Positions 55,007-64,000 of a stretch of DNA of 64,000 bases are shown here, piece after piece. The notes below the pieces were generated by a model, which did not search any database, was not told the origin of the DNA, and was given only the letters and a program-made list of their open reading frames with translations. The stretch's first letter is position 1, and every line of letters begins with the position of its first letter. The DNA comes from Variovorax sp. dw_308 (GTDB taxonomy: Bacteria > Pseudomonadota > Gammaproteobacteria > Burkholderiales > Burkholderiaceae_C), in the NCBI RefSeq assembly GCF_019207085.1, contig NZ_JAATOM010000001.1, positions 248,001 through 312,000 of the forward strand. Direction: 5' to 3'. The translations under genes and the position numbers were made by a program.

Positions 55007-56662
55007 GTGGATCTCTCACAACGAGTCCTGCGCTTCATTCCGCATAGCCGCCGCGACCTGCGCCTGGCCAGCGGGCTGGTGCTGTTCAGTTACGTGGCCG
55101 TGCATCTTTCCTGTCATGCACTGGGACTGGTGTCGCTGGACACCGCGGAGGAAGCGCTGCGGCTCACCGTGCGCTTCTGGCACAGCCTGCCCGGCACGGT
55201 GCTCCTGTACGCCGCGGCGGCCGTTCATGTCTCGCTGGCGCTGCTGGCCGTCTACGAGCGGAGAACCTTTCGCATGCCGCCGGTCCAGGGTATACGCATC
55301 ATCCTGGGACTGGTGATGCCGATCGGCTTGATCGCGCATTTCATCGTCACCCGCTATGCGCACGACAGGTTCGGCCTTTCCGCGGAATACACGCGAGTCG
55401 CGGCGGGACTCTGGGCCGGCGGCGCATCGGGCCTGGCGCTCGGGCTGCTGGCGCCCGGCTGGATCCACGGATGCCTGGGGCTTCGGTTCGCATTCGGCCA
55501 CCGCGTCTCGTCCCAGCGCGTCAAGCTCGCGCTGTTCGGTGCGGCGCTGCTCCTGCCGGTGCTGGCCGCGCTGGGATTCGTCAACATGGGCAGGGAACTG
55601 TCCGCCCCGTCGTCCGGGCGTGTCATCCCGGCGCCTTACGGAGACGCCGCGCAGGAAGCCCGCCTGGACCAGTCTGGCGGTGACGCGCACTGGACCTACC
55701 TTGCATTGCTGCTGCTGATCGTGGTCGGCCGCATGGCGCGCAGCCTCAACGAGCGGCGGCGCAAGTCGGTGGTCTGGATCTCCTATCCGGACCGGACCGT
55801 CAGCGTGCCGCGCGGCTGGTCGGTGCTGGAGGCGAGCCGAAGCTTCGGCATTCCCCATCAGGCCCTGTGCGGCGGGCGCGCCCGGTGCACGACATGCCGG
55901 GTCCGCGTCATCGAAGGCGTGTCGCACTGCCCCGATCCGCAGGTGGACGAGGCACGGGCCCTGCACCGTCTTGCCGCGACGAAGGGAACGATCCGGCTCG
56001 CGTGCCAGTTGCGGCCCGTGGGCAATGTGGAAGTCGTGCCGATCCTGTCCGGCGCGCGCGCGGGACGGCCCGCGATACAGCCGTCATCCGGTGCGACGGA
56101 GTTCGAGGCGGTCCTGCTTCTGCTGGATGCCAGGCTCGACATCGGCTCGGTCGCGCCGAGCGCGGCCTCGCATGACGCGATCTATGCGCTCAGCCACTTT
56201 CAAGCCATCGCGGAAGCAGCAGCGGTCTCGCGCGCCGAAGTCTTCAGGCACGCAGCGTCGAGCTGGATCCTCCTGTTCCGCTGCGGCGACGACCCGCGGG
56301 CGGCTTCGGCCAGCGCGCTGTCGGTGTCTCGCAGGATCGACACCGATGCGGCCAGCCTGTGCCACGAACTCGCCCGGGACCTGGGACTGCACGCAAGCTC
56401 GTCGTTGGCCATGCACGGCGGCAGGGTCGTGGTCGGGACCCTCGGCGCCGCGACGATGGCGATCGTCGGCGGACCGGTCGAGGATCTCGAACGCATCCGC
56501 AGCAGACTGACAGCTGCGAGCGGCAGCTTCCTGGTCTCCAGGAGCGCTGCCAGCGCGGCAGGTATTTCGCAGGAAGGCCTTGCCTGGGATCCGGGTCCGC
56601 TTGGAGATGGCGGCCCATCGCAAGACGAAGCGTGGGCCGAAATTCGCCTGCCGGATCATTGA
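55007..56662 (+). CDS. Membrane protein with [2Fe-2S] ferredoxin and degenerate nucleotide-cyclase domains
   Basis: A 551-residue protein from a GTG start (longer in-frame starts exist). About six membrane segments (residues 15-250) are followed by an adrenodoxin-like [2Fe-2S] domain with C288-x5-C294-x2-C297 and C333. The C-terminal third aligns with class III adenylate cyclase homology domains (AMHGGRVVVGTLG, AIVGGPVEDLERIR). The usual metal-aspartates and the NxxxR catalytic pair are not convincingly present, so the cyclase is probably inactive. The design suggests redox input at the membrane passed to a cyclase-like output. Single gene. Confidence 0.72.
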   Translation: MDLSQRVLRFIPHSRRDLRLASGLVLFSYVAVHLSCHALGLVSLDTAEEALRLTVRFWHSLPGTVLLYAAAAVHVSLALLAVYERRTFRMPPVQGIRIILGLVMPIGLIAHFIVTRYAHDRFGLSAEYTRVAAGLWAGGASGLALGLLAPGWIHGCLGLRFAFGHRVSSQRVKLALFGAALLLPVLAALGFVNMGRELSAPSSGRVIPAPYGDAAQEARLDQSGGDAHWTYLALLLLIVVGRMARSLNERRRKSVVWISYPDRTVSVPRGWSVLEASRSFGIPHQALCGGRARCTTCRVRVIEGVSHCPDPQVDEARALHRLAATKGTIRLACQLRPVGNVEVVPILSGARAGRPAIQPSSGATEFEAVLLLLDARLDIGSVAPSAASHDAIYALSHFQAIAEAAAVSRAEVFRHAASSWILLFRCGDDPRAASASALSVSRRIDTDAASLCHELARDLGLHASSSLAMHGGRVVVGTLGAATMAIVGGPVEDLERIRSRLTAASGSFLVSRSAASAAGISQEGLAWDPGPLGDGGPSQDEAWAEIRLPDH

Positions 56663-56899
56663 ACCTGGAAAAAGCAGTTGACCGCGCTGAACCCTCAGAC
56701 ACGCAGCATGGTCCTTGACGTTCCCGGCTTCGATCACGTTCACCGATGAGGTGAAAGCGCTATGCACCCGATTGCACCGCGCTCGACGCGCCATGCGGCG
56801 TTGCTCGGCCTTGCGGGCATCAGCCCGCCGCGTTCTCGCGCCTTGCCTGGCGCGCCGATCACGGCGCACTCGGGCGCATCCAACTGCTTTTTCCAGGTT
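56662..56899. repeat. 238-bp element with perfect 19-bp terminal inverted repeats
   Basis: AACCTGGAAAAAGCAGTTG at the left and its exact reverse complement at the right. The left end overlaps the last base of the cyclase-like gene; the right end lies just before the aminotransferase promoter. No reading frame and no clear target-site duplication are visible. It fits a MITE-like element or a large cruciform. The rest of this 323-bp gap holds only the putative promoter (CGCTAAGATCG). Confidence 0.6.
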
Positions 56900-56985
56900 G
56901 AACCCGCTAAGATCGTCGCGGGTCCGCCCTCACGGCAGGCCACGTCGCTCGGACGGTTCCGGGCGCTTACGTGAGAGTTCCACAC

Positions 56986-58197
56986 ATGACTGCAGCTTCG
57001 TCAGGCAGGCGCCGCTTTGCGCGCATCGACCGCCTTCCTCCCTACGTCTTCAACATCACGGCCGAGCTCAAGCTCGTGGCGCGGCAACGCGGCGAAGACA
57101 TCATCGACATGAGCATGGGCAACCCCGATGGCGCGACGCCCGCGCACATCGTGGCCAAGCTCACCGAAGTGGCGAAGCGGCCCGACACGCACGGCTACTC
57201 GGCCAGCAAGGGCATCCCGCGACTGCGCCGCGCCATCACGCATTGGTACAAGGACCGCTACGCCGTCGACATCGACCCCGACAGCGAAGCCATCGTCACC
57301 ATCGGCTCCAAGGAAGGCCTGGCGCACCTGATGCTCGCCACGCTGGACCGCGGCGACACCGTGCTGGTGCCCGACCCGAGCTACCCGATCCACATCTACG
57401 GTGCCGTCATCGCCGGCGCCGACATCCGCTCGGTGCCGGTGTCGCCGGACGTCGACTTCTTCGCCGAGCTGGAGAAGGCCATCCGCGGCAGCTACCCCAA
57501 GCCGAAGATGATCGTGCTGGGCTTTCCGTCGAACCCGACGGCGCAGTGCGTGGAGCTCGGCTTCTTCGAACGCGTCGTCGCGCTGGCGAAGAAGCACGAC
57601 ATCTTCGTGGTGCATGACCTCGCCTATGCCGACATCGTGTTCGACGGCTGGAAGGCGCCGTCGATCATGCAGGTGCCGGGCGCGAAGGACGTGGCGGTCG
57701 AGTTCTTCACGCTCTCCAAGAGCTACAACATGGCGGGCTGGCGCATCGGCTTCATGGTCGGCAACCCGGACCTCGTGGCCGCGCTCGCCCGCATCAAGAG
57801 CTACCACGACTACGGCACCTTCACGCCCTTGCAGGTCGCGGCGATCGCGGCGCTGGAAGGCGACCAGCAATGCGTGAAGGACATCGCCGCGCAGTACCAG
57901 CGCCGGCGCGACGTGCTCCACAAGGGCCTGACCGAAGCCGGCTGGGAGGTCGACCTGCCGAAGGCCTCGATGTACATCTGGGCGCGCATTCCACCGCAGT
58001 ACCGCGACATGGGCTCGCTGGCCTTCTCGCGCAAGCTGCTGGAAGAAGCAAAGGTCTGTGTGTCGCCCGGCATCGGCTTCGGCGACCACGGCGACGGGCA
58101 TGTGCGCTTTGCGTTGATCGAGAACGAGGCGCGCATCCGCCAGGCGGTGCGCGGCATCAAGCTCATGTTCAAAGCTGACGCGCCGGCTCCGGCTTGA
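56986..58197 (+). CDS. alaC: Alanine-type pyridoxal aminotransferase
   Basis: A 403-residue class I aminotransferase, AlaC/LL-diaminopimelate-aminotransferase-like. PLP lysine in [15 protein letters not shown]; substrate arginine near the C-terminus in [16 protein letters not shown]. Conserved start segment [14 protein letters not shown]. It probably makes alanine or glutamate by transamination with pyruvate or 2-oxoglutarate. A GTG five codons upstream is an alternative start. Its 3' end overlaps the convergent propeller gene by 29 bp. Confidence 0.88.
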   Translation: MTAASSGRRRFARIDRLPPYVFNITAELKLVARQRGEDIIDMSMGNPDGATPAHIVAKLTEVAKRPDTHGYSASKGIPRLRRAITHWYKDRYAVDIDPDSEAIVTIGSKEGLAHLMLATLDRGDTVLVPDPSYPIHIYGAVIAGADIRSVPVSPDVDFFAELEKAIRGSYPKPKMIVLGFPSNPTAQCVELGFFERVVALAKKHDIFVVHDLAYADIVFDGWKAPSIMQVPGAKDVAVEFFTLSKSYNMAGWRIGFMVGNPDLVAALARIKSYHDYGTFTPLQVAAIAALEGDQQCVKDIAAQYQRRRDVLHKGLTEAGWEVDLPKASMYIWARIPPQYRDMGSLAFSRKLLEEAKVCVSPGIGFGDHGDGHVRFALIENEARIRQAVRGIKLMFKADAPAPA

Positions 58198-59434
58198 CCA
58201 CCACCACGCCCGTCATGTACGCGTGCACGGAGCACACGTACTCGTAGCTGCCGGGCTTGTCGAAGCGGCGGCTGAACTGCTCGCCGGGCAGCAGCAGCGG
58301 CGCGCCGGGCGCCTTGTCCTGGAAGGCGACGCCATGCGGCGCGCCGTCGTCGTTGCGCCAGGTCACGCTCTGGCCGGCGGTGATGGTCGTCGGCCCCGGC
58401 ACGAAGGCGAAGTTGGCAATCGACACCTTGACGCCGCCGCCCATGTCGGCATGACCGGCAGAGGACGCGTGCTGCATCGCGACCTTGCGCGGCGCATTGC
58501 CGACATCCACCGTCTGCGACTGGCCAGACGCGGGGTCGACGATGCTGATCGAATTGCCGCCTTCGTTGCTGACCACGAGGCGCTTGCCGTCCGGCGTGAT
58601 GTCGACCCAGTGCGGCTGCTTGCCGACCGCGATGCTGCGCGCCACCGCATTCGTCGCCGGGTCGAAGAACTGGAGTTCGCCCGGGCCCTGCACGACGACC
58701 ACGCCTTGCGCCAGCGAAGCGAAGTGCTGCGCGATGTGCGGCGAGACGCCGGTGGCAATCTGCGCCACGATCTTGTTCGCGACGGCATCGACCACCTGGA
58801 CCGCGGGCGCGCCGGCCAGCGTGAGGTAGAGCCGCTTGCCGTCGGGGGAGAACTCCAGGTCGCGCGGCGGCTTGTCGAGCGCGATGGCGCCGCTCACCTT
58901 GTGCGTCGCCATGTCGACGATGGCCACGGCAAAGCTGCCCGGCTGTTGCGACGACACGTACGCCTGGCTGCCATCGGGCTTGATCGCGATGGTGTGGGGC
59001 TTCGGCACGGGCACCGTATCGGCCACCGCGCCGGATGCCACGTCGATGAACGCGACACGGTCCGCGCCGTTGACCGCCACCAGCACCTGCTTGCCGTCGG
59101 GCCGGAGCGCCAGGCCTTGGGGTCCGCTGCCGACCTCGATGGTCTTGCCGACGCTGTCCTTGCCGGCATCGATCACGCTGAGCGACGACGCGCTGGACCC
59201 GCTCACGAACACGCTCTTGCCGTCGGCGCTGACCACGATGCCGTCGGGGCCCGCCGCCACCGGCACGGTCGCGACGACCTTGGCCGCATCGATGTCCACG
59301 ACGCTGATCGTGTTGTCCTTGAAGTTGCCGACGTAGACCTTGGGCCCGGCGGCAAGGGCCGTGGCGGCCAGCATGGCAATGCCCGCGGCGACGGCGCCGC
59401 GCCGCAGGACGGAGGCAAGTTGGATGAAGCGCAT
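58169..59434 (-). CDS. Periplasmic YncE-like beta-propeller fused to a cupredoxin domain
   Basis: A 421-residue secreted protein with signal peptide (to about residue 28), a seven-bladed YVTN/YncE propeller (repeats of the form DGK.V.V...G...V..ID...), and a C-terminal blue-copper domain. Copper ligands are visible in the segments GAPHGVAF and [11 protein letters not shown] (H, C, H, M). It may carry electrons or copper in the periplasm. Divergent from the sigma-factor gene, whose regulon may include it. Confidence 0.85.
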   Translation of the reverse strand: MRFIQLASVLRRGAVAAGIAMLAATALAAGPKVYVGNFKDNTISVVDIDAAKVVATVPVAAGPDGIVVSADGKSVFVSGSSASSLSVIDAGKDSVGKTIEVGSGPQGLALRPDGKQVLVAVNGADRVAFIDVASGAVADTVPVPKPHTIAIKPDGSQAYVSSQQPGSFAVAIVDMATHKVSGAIALDKPPRDLEFSPDGKRLYLTLAGAPAVQVVDAVANKIVAQIATGVSPHIAQHFASLAQGVVVVQGPGELQFFDPATNAVARSIAVGKQPHWVDITPDGKRLVVSNEGGNSISIVDPASGQSQTVDVGNAPRKVAMQHASSAGHADMGGGVKVSIANFAFVPGPTTITAGQSVTWRNDDGAPHGVAFQDKAPGAPLLLPGEQFSRRFDKPGSYEYVCSVHAYMTGVVVVKPEPARQL

Positions 59435-59541
59435 GGGCGAACCTCTTTCAAGGGATCAGTCGTTGGATGGACCCATGCATGACGCGCGGCCAGCGCGCCG
59501 CATTCCCGGTCCGCGCAAAGCCCGTGCATGTCGGTCGGGAT

Positions 59542-59571
59542 TGGAATAAAACCGGCCTGCGCCCCGTCCCC
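59542..59571 (+). promoter_or_regulatory. Possible ECF-type promoter before the sigma gene
   Basis: GGAATAAAAC followed about 16 bp later by CGTCCC, a spacing and sequence like several ECF-sigma promoters (GGAAT...CGTC), suggesting autoregulation. It would lie inside the coding region if translation began at the more upstream ATG, so it also bears on the start choice. Confidence 0.4.
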
Positions 59572-59587
59572 TGATCAAGAGCAGCCG

Positions 59588-60172
59588 TTGACCCCGACCG
59601 CCAGAACCTTCGACGCCACCGTCATGCCGCACCTGCATGCCGCGTACAACCTTGCGCGCTGGTTGCTGCGCGACGACCGCAGCGCCGAGGATGCGGTGCA
59701 GGAGGCCTACCTGCGCGCCTTCCGATTCTTCAAGGACGTGCGCGGCGAGGACGTGCGGCCATGGCTGCTGGGCATCGTCCGCAATGCCTGCCATGACTGG
59801 CTGCGGCAGAACCGTCATCTCGACGACCAGGTCGAGTTCGACGAGGTGCGCGACAGCGACGCGATCATGGCGCAGGCGGACGCGAGCCATGCGGACCCGC
59901 TCCTCCTGCTCGACCACCGCGACCAGGCCGCGCGCGTCAACCAGGCCATCGCGGACCTGGCCCCTGCCTTCCGCGAAGTCATCGTGCTGCGCGAGTTGGA
60001 GGAGATGAGCTACGAGGACATCGCCCGCGTGGCCGGCGTGCCGGTGGGCACCGTCATGTCGCGGCTGTCGCGGGCGCGTGCGATGTTGCGAAAGTCCTTG
60101 CAGGGCGAGCGACCCGCGACGACGGCGACAACGACTGCAAGCCCGGCCGCGCTGCGCGAAAGGAAAGCATGA
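59588..60172 (+). CDS. ECF-family RNA polymerase sigma factor
   Basis: A 194-residue sigma-70-like ECF factor. Region 2 spans AAYNLARWLLRDDRSAEDAVQ to AFRFFKDV; region 4 spans LREVIVLRE-type sequence through YEDIARVAGVPVGTVMSRLS. The start is a TTG with weak ribosome site; an in-frame ATG 60 nt upstream is possible but would include the putative promoter. The stop overlaps the downstream membrane protein gene by 4 nt. Confidence 0.88.
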   Translation: MTPTARTFDATVMPHLHAAYNLARWLLRDDRSAEDAVQEAYLRAFRFFKDVRGEDVRPWLLGIVRNACHDWLRQNRHLDDQVEFDEVRDSDAIMAQADASHADPLLLLDHRDQAARVNQAIADLAPAFREVIVLRELEEMSYEDIARVAGVPVGTVMSRLSRARAMLRKSLQGERPATTATTTASPAALRERKA

Positions 60173-60861
60173 AGACCATGGAAAACGCCGAAGACACCGC
60201 CCTGTCGCAACTGCTTCGCCAGCATGCGGTGCGCCATGCGCCGCCTGAGGCGCTGGCCCTGCGCATTCGCGCCGGCATGCCGCAGACGATGCAGGAGACG
60301 CAGGCGCTGCAGGCTCGGGCCGGCTTGCCCGCGCGCTGGCGCCGTGTGCTCGAATCGCTGGCGCTCTTTGGCGCCGGCCTCGCCACCGCGTGGATCGCGG
60401 CAAGCATCCTGCTCGTCGCGCCCCCGACGAATGACATCCAGGACGAAGTCACCGCCAGCCATGTGCGCTCGCTGCTGGCCGATCACCTGGCCGACATCCG
60501 CGCGACCAACCACCACACGGTCAAGCCGTGGTTCGCCGGCAAGATCGATTTCTCGCCGCCCGTCATCGACCTGGCCGAGCAGGGCTTTCCGATGTCGGGA
60601 GGCAGGCTGGACTACATCGATGGCCGCACCGTGGCCGCGATGGTCTACGGGCATGGCTCGCATGTCATCAACCTCTTCACCTGGCCGGCCGCGCCGGGCC
60701 AGCGCGACCAGCCGCCTCGACGCCTGACTCGCCAAGGCTACAACCTGGTCCATTGGTCCGCGGCCGGCATGAACGCCTGGGCCATCTCGGACGTCGACCC
60801 CGCCGAGCTCCAAAGCTTCGTCGACCTGGTGCGCGCTCGCACGGCGATGGCGCCGCAGTAA
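60169..60861 (+). CDS. Putative transmembrane anti-sigma factor
   Basis: A 230-residue protein with a cytoplasmic N-terminal region of about 60 residues, one membrane helix (about 63-85) and a periplasmic C-terminal domain of about 145 residues. It lacks the HxxxCxxC zinc motif of ZAS anti-sigmas. Coupling to the sigma gene (ATGA) is the main basis for the role. Confidence 0.78.
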   Translation: MKTMENAEDTALSQLLRQHAVRHAPPEALALRIRAGMPQTMQETQALQARAGLPARWRRVLESLALFGAGLATAWIAASILLVAPPTNDIQDEVTASHVRSLLADHLADIRATNHHTVKPWFAGKIDFSPPVIDLAEQGFPMSGGRLDYIDGRTVAAMVYGHGSHVINLFTWPAAPGQRDQPPRRLTRQGYNLVHWSAAGMNAWAISDVDPAELQSFVDLVRARTAMAPQ

Positions 60862-60970
60862 GGAGATTCCGGGCAAGGCCGCCGCCAGGGCGCGCGGTCA
60901 GCGGAGGACTCGATCAGCGCCTCCCTCAATACACTGGCACCGTGCCGGCATCCCGTCGGCGTGATTCGCC

Positions 60971-62521
60971 ATGACGACTTCATTCCCCACGCTCTCGCGT
61001 CGACGCATCCTCGGCGGCGCCCTGGCAGCCGCATCGCTCGGCCAGCCCTTCCTGCAACTGCATGCGCAGACCTGGCGCGGGCGCGACCCCTTCACGCTCG
61101 GCGTGGCTTCGGGCTGCCCGCGACCGGGCGGCATAGTGCTGTGGACCCGCCTCGCGCCCGATCCGCTCCAGCCGACTGGCGGCATGGACGATGCGCCAGT
61201 GGACGTCGCCTGGGAGCTGGCGGAGGACGAGCGCTTCCACCGCATCGTGCAGCGTGGAACGGTGCGCGCCACGGCGGAGCTGGCCCATTCGGTGCGCGTG
61301 GAATTGCAGGGCCTGGCGCCCGCGCGCTTCTACTGGTACCGCTTCACCTCGGGCGATGCGCGCAGCCCCGTCGGCCGCACGCGCACCGCGCCCGCCGAGG
61401 ACGACACCGCCACGCCCGCGCGCTTCGCGTTCGCCTCCTGCCAGCAATTCGAGCAAGGCTTCTACGCAGCCTATCGCGACATCGCCGCTCAATCGCTCGA
61501 CCTGGTGGTGCACCTCGGCGACTACATCTACGAAAGCTCCTGGGGCTCGCGCCATGTGCGCAAGCACGCGGGCGGCATCCCGACCGACCTGCCCGGATTC
61601 CGCACGCGCCATGCGCACTACAAGACCGACCCCGACCTGCAGGCCGCCCACGCCGCGCATCCGTGGCTCGTGACCTGGGACGACCACGAGGTCGCCAACG
61701 ACTACACCGACGACGTATCGCCGCGCAGCGTCGACGCCGACGAGTTCCTGGCCATGCGCGCCGCCGCATACCAGGCATGGTTCGAGCACATGCCCGTTCC
61801 GATGCGCATGCGGCCGCGCGGCCCGTCGACGACCATCTACGGCCGCTACCGCTTCGGCCAGATGCTCGACGTGCTGCTGATGGACGGGCGCCAGTACCGC
61901 TCGCATCACGCCTGCCTGATCAAGCGCAGCGCCTCGCCCCTGACCGATTGCGCCGATCGGCTCGCGCCGGAGCGCTCCTTTTTCGGCAAGGCGCAAGAGG
62001 CCTGGCTTGCGCAGGAACTGCAACTCCCGCCCACCCGATGGACCGTCATCGCGCAACAGACCCTGATGGCCGAAGCCGACCGCAAGAGCGGCCCGGAGCA
62101 CGGGTACTGGATGGACGGATGGGACGGCTATGCGGCAGCCCGCGGCCGGCTGCTCGATGCATTGGCCGCCGACCCGCGCCGCAACCCGCTGGTGATCAGC
62201 GGCGACGTGCACGCCTTCTTCGCGACTGACCTGAAGCGCACGCCGGACGGCGGGCCCGTGGCCACCGAGTTCGTGGGCGGCTCCATCACCTCCGAAGGGC
62301 CGAGCCCTTCGAAAGTCGCCAACCTGCTCGCGAAGAACCCGCACCTGCGCTACGGCCGTGGCGACGTTCGCGGCTATGCCCTGATGTCGCTCGATGCGCG
62401 CGCCTGCACGGTGGACTTCATGGCGGTCGATGACGTGAAGCTGGCGACTTCGCCAGTGACTCGCATCGCGCGCTTCACGGTCGAGCCGGGTGCGCCGGGT
62501 GTGCAGGTGGCATCGACCTGA
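60971..62521 (+). CDS. phoD: PhoD-type alkaline phosphatase (Tat substrate)
   Basis: A 516-residue secreted phosphodiesterase/phosphatase that uses Fe and Ca. The Tat signal is LSRRRILGGALAAASLG; metal-site segments are FASCQQFE, HLGDYIYES, WDDHEVANDY and ISGDVHAFF. It frees phosphate from organic phosphates in the periplasm. No Pho box was seen in the 109-bp gap before it. A phosphate theme with pit and ppk2 elsewhere in the window is suggestive only. Confidence 0.92.
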   Translation: MTTSFPTLSRRRILGGALAAASLGQPFLQLHAQTWRGRDPFTLGVASGCPRPGGIVLWTRLAPDPLQPTGGMDDAPVDVAWELAEDERFHRIVQRGTVRATAELAHSVRVELQGLAPARFYWYRFTSGDARSPVGRTRTAPAEDDTATPARFAFASCQQFEQGFYAAYRDIAAQSLDLVVHLGDYIYESSWGSRHVRKHAGGIPTDLPGFRTRHAHYKTDPDLQAAHAAHPWLVTWDDHEVANDYTDDVSPRSVDADEFLAMRAAAYQAWFEHMPVPMRMRPRGPSTTIYGRYRFGQMLDVLLMDGRQYRSHHACLIKRSASPLTDCADRLAPERSFFGKAQEAWLAQELQLPPTRWTVIAQQTLMAEADRKSGPEHGYWMDGWDGYAAARGRLLDALAADPRRNPLVISGDVHAFFATDLKRTPDGGPVATEFVGGSITSEGPSPSKVANLLAKNPHLRYGRGDVRGYALMSLDARACTVDFMAVDDVKLATSPVTRIARFTVEPGAPGVQVAST

Positions 62522-62625
62522 TGCGGGCATCGGCGCCAAGGCGCAGCGCCAGCCACGACACGAGCGGGCGATCGGGCAGAGCCCGGGCCGATTCCGACGA
62601 GAAGCAAAGGTTTAGGGGTTTTCCC

Positions 62626-62631
62626 TAAAAT
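62626..62631 (+). promoter_or_regulatory. -10 element (TAAAAT) of the last MFS gene
   Basis: TTTTCCCTAAAATCGCGG, 49 nt before the TTG start, same CCCTAAAAT form as the promoters of serS and fkpB. Confidence 0.55.
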
Positions 62632-62679
62632 CGCGGCCTGGCCCGCAGCCTTCGCCGGGCCTCCCAGGAGGAACCGGTC

Positions 62680-63930
62680 TTGAACGCTGCCACTCCCATG
62701 CCCGACGGCGTGGATTCCCCGTCCATCGATCCCGACAAGGTCAACTTCCTCCGCGCGATCCTTGCGCTCGGCGTCGGCGGCTTCGCCATCGGCACGGGCG
62801 AGTTCGTCATCATGGGCCTGCTGCCCGAAGTCGCGCGCGACATCGGCGTGAGCATCCCGCAGGCCGGCCATGTGATCAGCGCCTACGCGCTGGGCGTCGT
62901 GATCGGTGCGCCGGTGCTGGCTGTGGCGGCCGCGAGCTGGCACCGCCGCATGCTGCTGATCGCGCTGATGGCCTTCTTCGCGCTCGGCAATTTCGCGAGC
63001 GCGGTGGCGCCGGGGTACTTCTCGCTCAACCTGCTGCGCTTTGCCTCCGGGCTGCCGCACGGCACCTACTTCGGCGTGGCTGCGCTGGTGGCCGCGGCGC
63101 TGGCGCCGCCCGGCCGACGGGCGCGCGCGGTGGGGCTGGTCATGCTGGGGCTCACCGGCGCCACGCTGGTCGGCGTGCCCATCGCGGCCTGGCTGGGCCA
63201 GGTGTTCGGCTGGCGCGCGGCCTTCGTGTTCGTCGGCATCGTCGCGTTGATCGCGGTGGCGCTGCTGCGGCGCGACATCCCCGACATCCAGCCGGCCATC
63301 GGTGCGAGCCCGTGGCGCGAACTGGGCGCCTTGAAGCGCAAGCAGGTCTGGTTCACGCTCGGCATCGGCGCGATCGGCTTCGGCGGCATGTTCTCGGTGT
63401 TCAGCTACATCAAGCCGACGCTGACCGAAGTGGCCGGCATGTCGGTGGCCGGGGTGCCCTTCGTGCTGGCGCTGTTCGGGTTGGGCATGGTCACGGGCAA
63501 CCTGGTCGGCGCGCGGCTGGCGGACAAGTCGCTGACGAAGACCATCGGCGGACTGCTCGTGTATGCCTTCTTCGTGCTCGTGGCCTTCACCTTTGCCGCG
63601 CACCACGTGGTCACGGCCGGCATCTGCGTGTTCCTGATCGGCACCACCGTGGCGATCGGGCCGGCCCTGCAGATCCGCCTGATGGATGTGGCCGGCGACG
63701 CGCAGACGCTGGCCGCGGCGCTGAACCATTCGGCCTTCAACACCGCCAATGCGCTGGGCGCGTGGCTGGGCGGGCTGGCGATCAGCGCCGGCCTGGGCTG
63801 GACTTCGACCGGCTGGGTCGGCGCCTTGCTGGCCGTGGTGGGCATGGGCATCTTCGGGTGGTCGATCACGAGCGCGCGGGCCGCGGCAAGGCCGCCGGCG
63901 ACGGTGGCGAGGGAAGCGTCGGTGGGTTGA
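62680..63930 (+). CDS. MFS exporter (AraJ/sugar-efflux-like)
   Basis: A 416-residue major facilitator with twelve predicted helices. It resembles the DHA1-type efflux branch: GEFVIMGLLPEVARDI at the start of helix 1 and the motif C-like GLTGATLVGVPIAAWLG. The start is a TTG after AGGAGGAACC, an optimal ribosome site that decides the start. The remaining 70 bases of the window show no gene. Confidence 0.85.
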   Translation: MNAATPMPDGVDSPSIDPDKVNFLRAILALGVGGFAIGTGEFVIMGLLPEVARDIGVSIPQAGHVISAYALGVVIGAPVLAVAAASWHRRMLLIALMAFFALGNFASAVAPGYFSLNLLRFASGLPHGTYFGVAALVAAALAPPGRRARAVGLVMLGLTGATLVGVPIAAWLGQVFGWRAAFVFVGIVALIAVALLRRDIPDIQPAIGASPWRELGALKRKQVWFTLGIGAIGFGGMFSVFSYIKPTLTEVAGMSVAGVPFVLALFGLGMVTGNLVGARLADKSLTKTIGGLLVYAFFVLVAFTFAAHHVVTAGICVFLIGTTVAIGPALQIRLMDVAGDAQTLAAALNHSAFNTANALGAWLGGLAISAGLGWTSTGWVGALLAVVGMGIFGWSITSARAAARPPATVAREASVG

Positions 63931-64000
63931 TGGCGATTGCCGCTGCGGCGCGGCGAGCGCTGGTGGCGGCGTCTGTTCCGTGTCAGCCCTGCCTGCCGCC

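Noticed and set aside
54561..55019. 152-codon minus-strand frame in the gap before the ferredoxin/cyclase gene
   Set aside because: No domain or start signal, random-looking composition; not supported as a gene.
63931..64000. 3' end of a minus-strand gene at the right edge
   Set aside because: Two minus-strand frames stay open but no motif or composition supports coding in 70 bases.

Overview
The window looks like a chromosomal segment of a high-GC betaproteobacterium of the Comamonadaceae (Variovorax-like). The basis is codon and base composition, CCCTAAAAT-type promoters ahead of housekeeping genes, a TrpS with a C-terminal extension, a full urt urea-transport operon, and Bug-family receptors. 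This assignment is inference from gene content; no database was searched.

Layout. 1-4.2 kb (mostly minus strand): the start of a 2OG-Fe(II) oxygenase gene, a low-GC lipoprotein gene and a glutamate/aspartate-type ABC importer (gltIJKL order). 4.4-12.1 kb: truncated haemoglobin plus FAD reductase, an Smr protein, RadC, the coupled set fkpB/slpA-ispH-threonine dehydratase, a VOC protein and serS. 12.1-14.8 kb: tRNA-Ser(CGA) whose 3' end is repeated 2.6 kb downstream. Between the copies lies a lower-GC mini-island with two cargo genes, internal TGGTAT repeats near both ends and no integrase gene. This is the most unusual part of the window.

14.9-25.6 kb: a catabolic region. It holds a LysR regulator, divergent flavin monooxygenase (LLM) and flavin reductase genes, an MFS permease, a Bug receptor, an acyl-CoA ligase gene collapsed by an internal deletion, a GFA-family protein, a RibH2-type lumazine synthase, a MATE exporter, a coniferyl-aldehyde-type dehydrogenase and an FMN reductase. 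Two promoters in it, 7.7 kb apart, share a bipartite motif with identical spacing, which suggests a common regulator. 25.7-30.9 kb (minus): a B-family haem-copper oxidase with three c-type cytochromes.

31.4-43.3 kb: a histidine kinase and NarL-type regulator facing each other; the operon rnm - EamA permease - yciO - M50 protease - trpS; a CorA/ZntB-type transporter and a Pit phosphate permease; then, divergent from Pit, a polyphosphate kinase 2. The Pit/PPK2 intergenic region carries two Pho-box-like sites, one facing each gene. A PHB-depolymerase-like esterase and a lower-GC orphan nuclease follow.

44.3-50.8 kb: urtABCDE, with urtD and urtE separated by 0.67 kb of inverted repeat. 50.9-64 kb: a Cif-like epoxide hydrolase, a methyltransferase, an OmpA-family protein, a membrane ferredoxin/degenerate-cyclase protein, a 238-bp element with 19-bp inverted ends, an AlaC-type aminotransferase, a beta-propeller/cupredoxin protein divergent from an ECF sigma/anti-sigma pair, PhoD and an MFS exporter. 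No CRISPR array, rRNA, transposase or integrase gene was seen.
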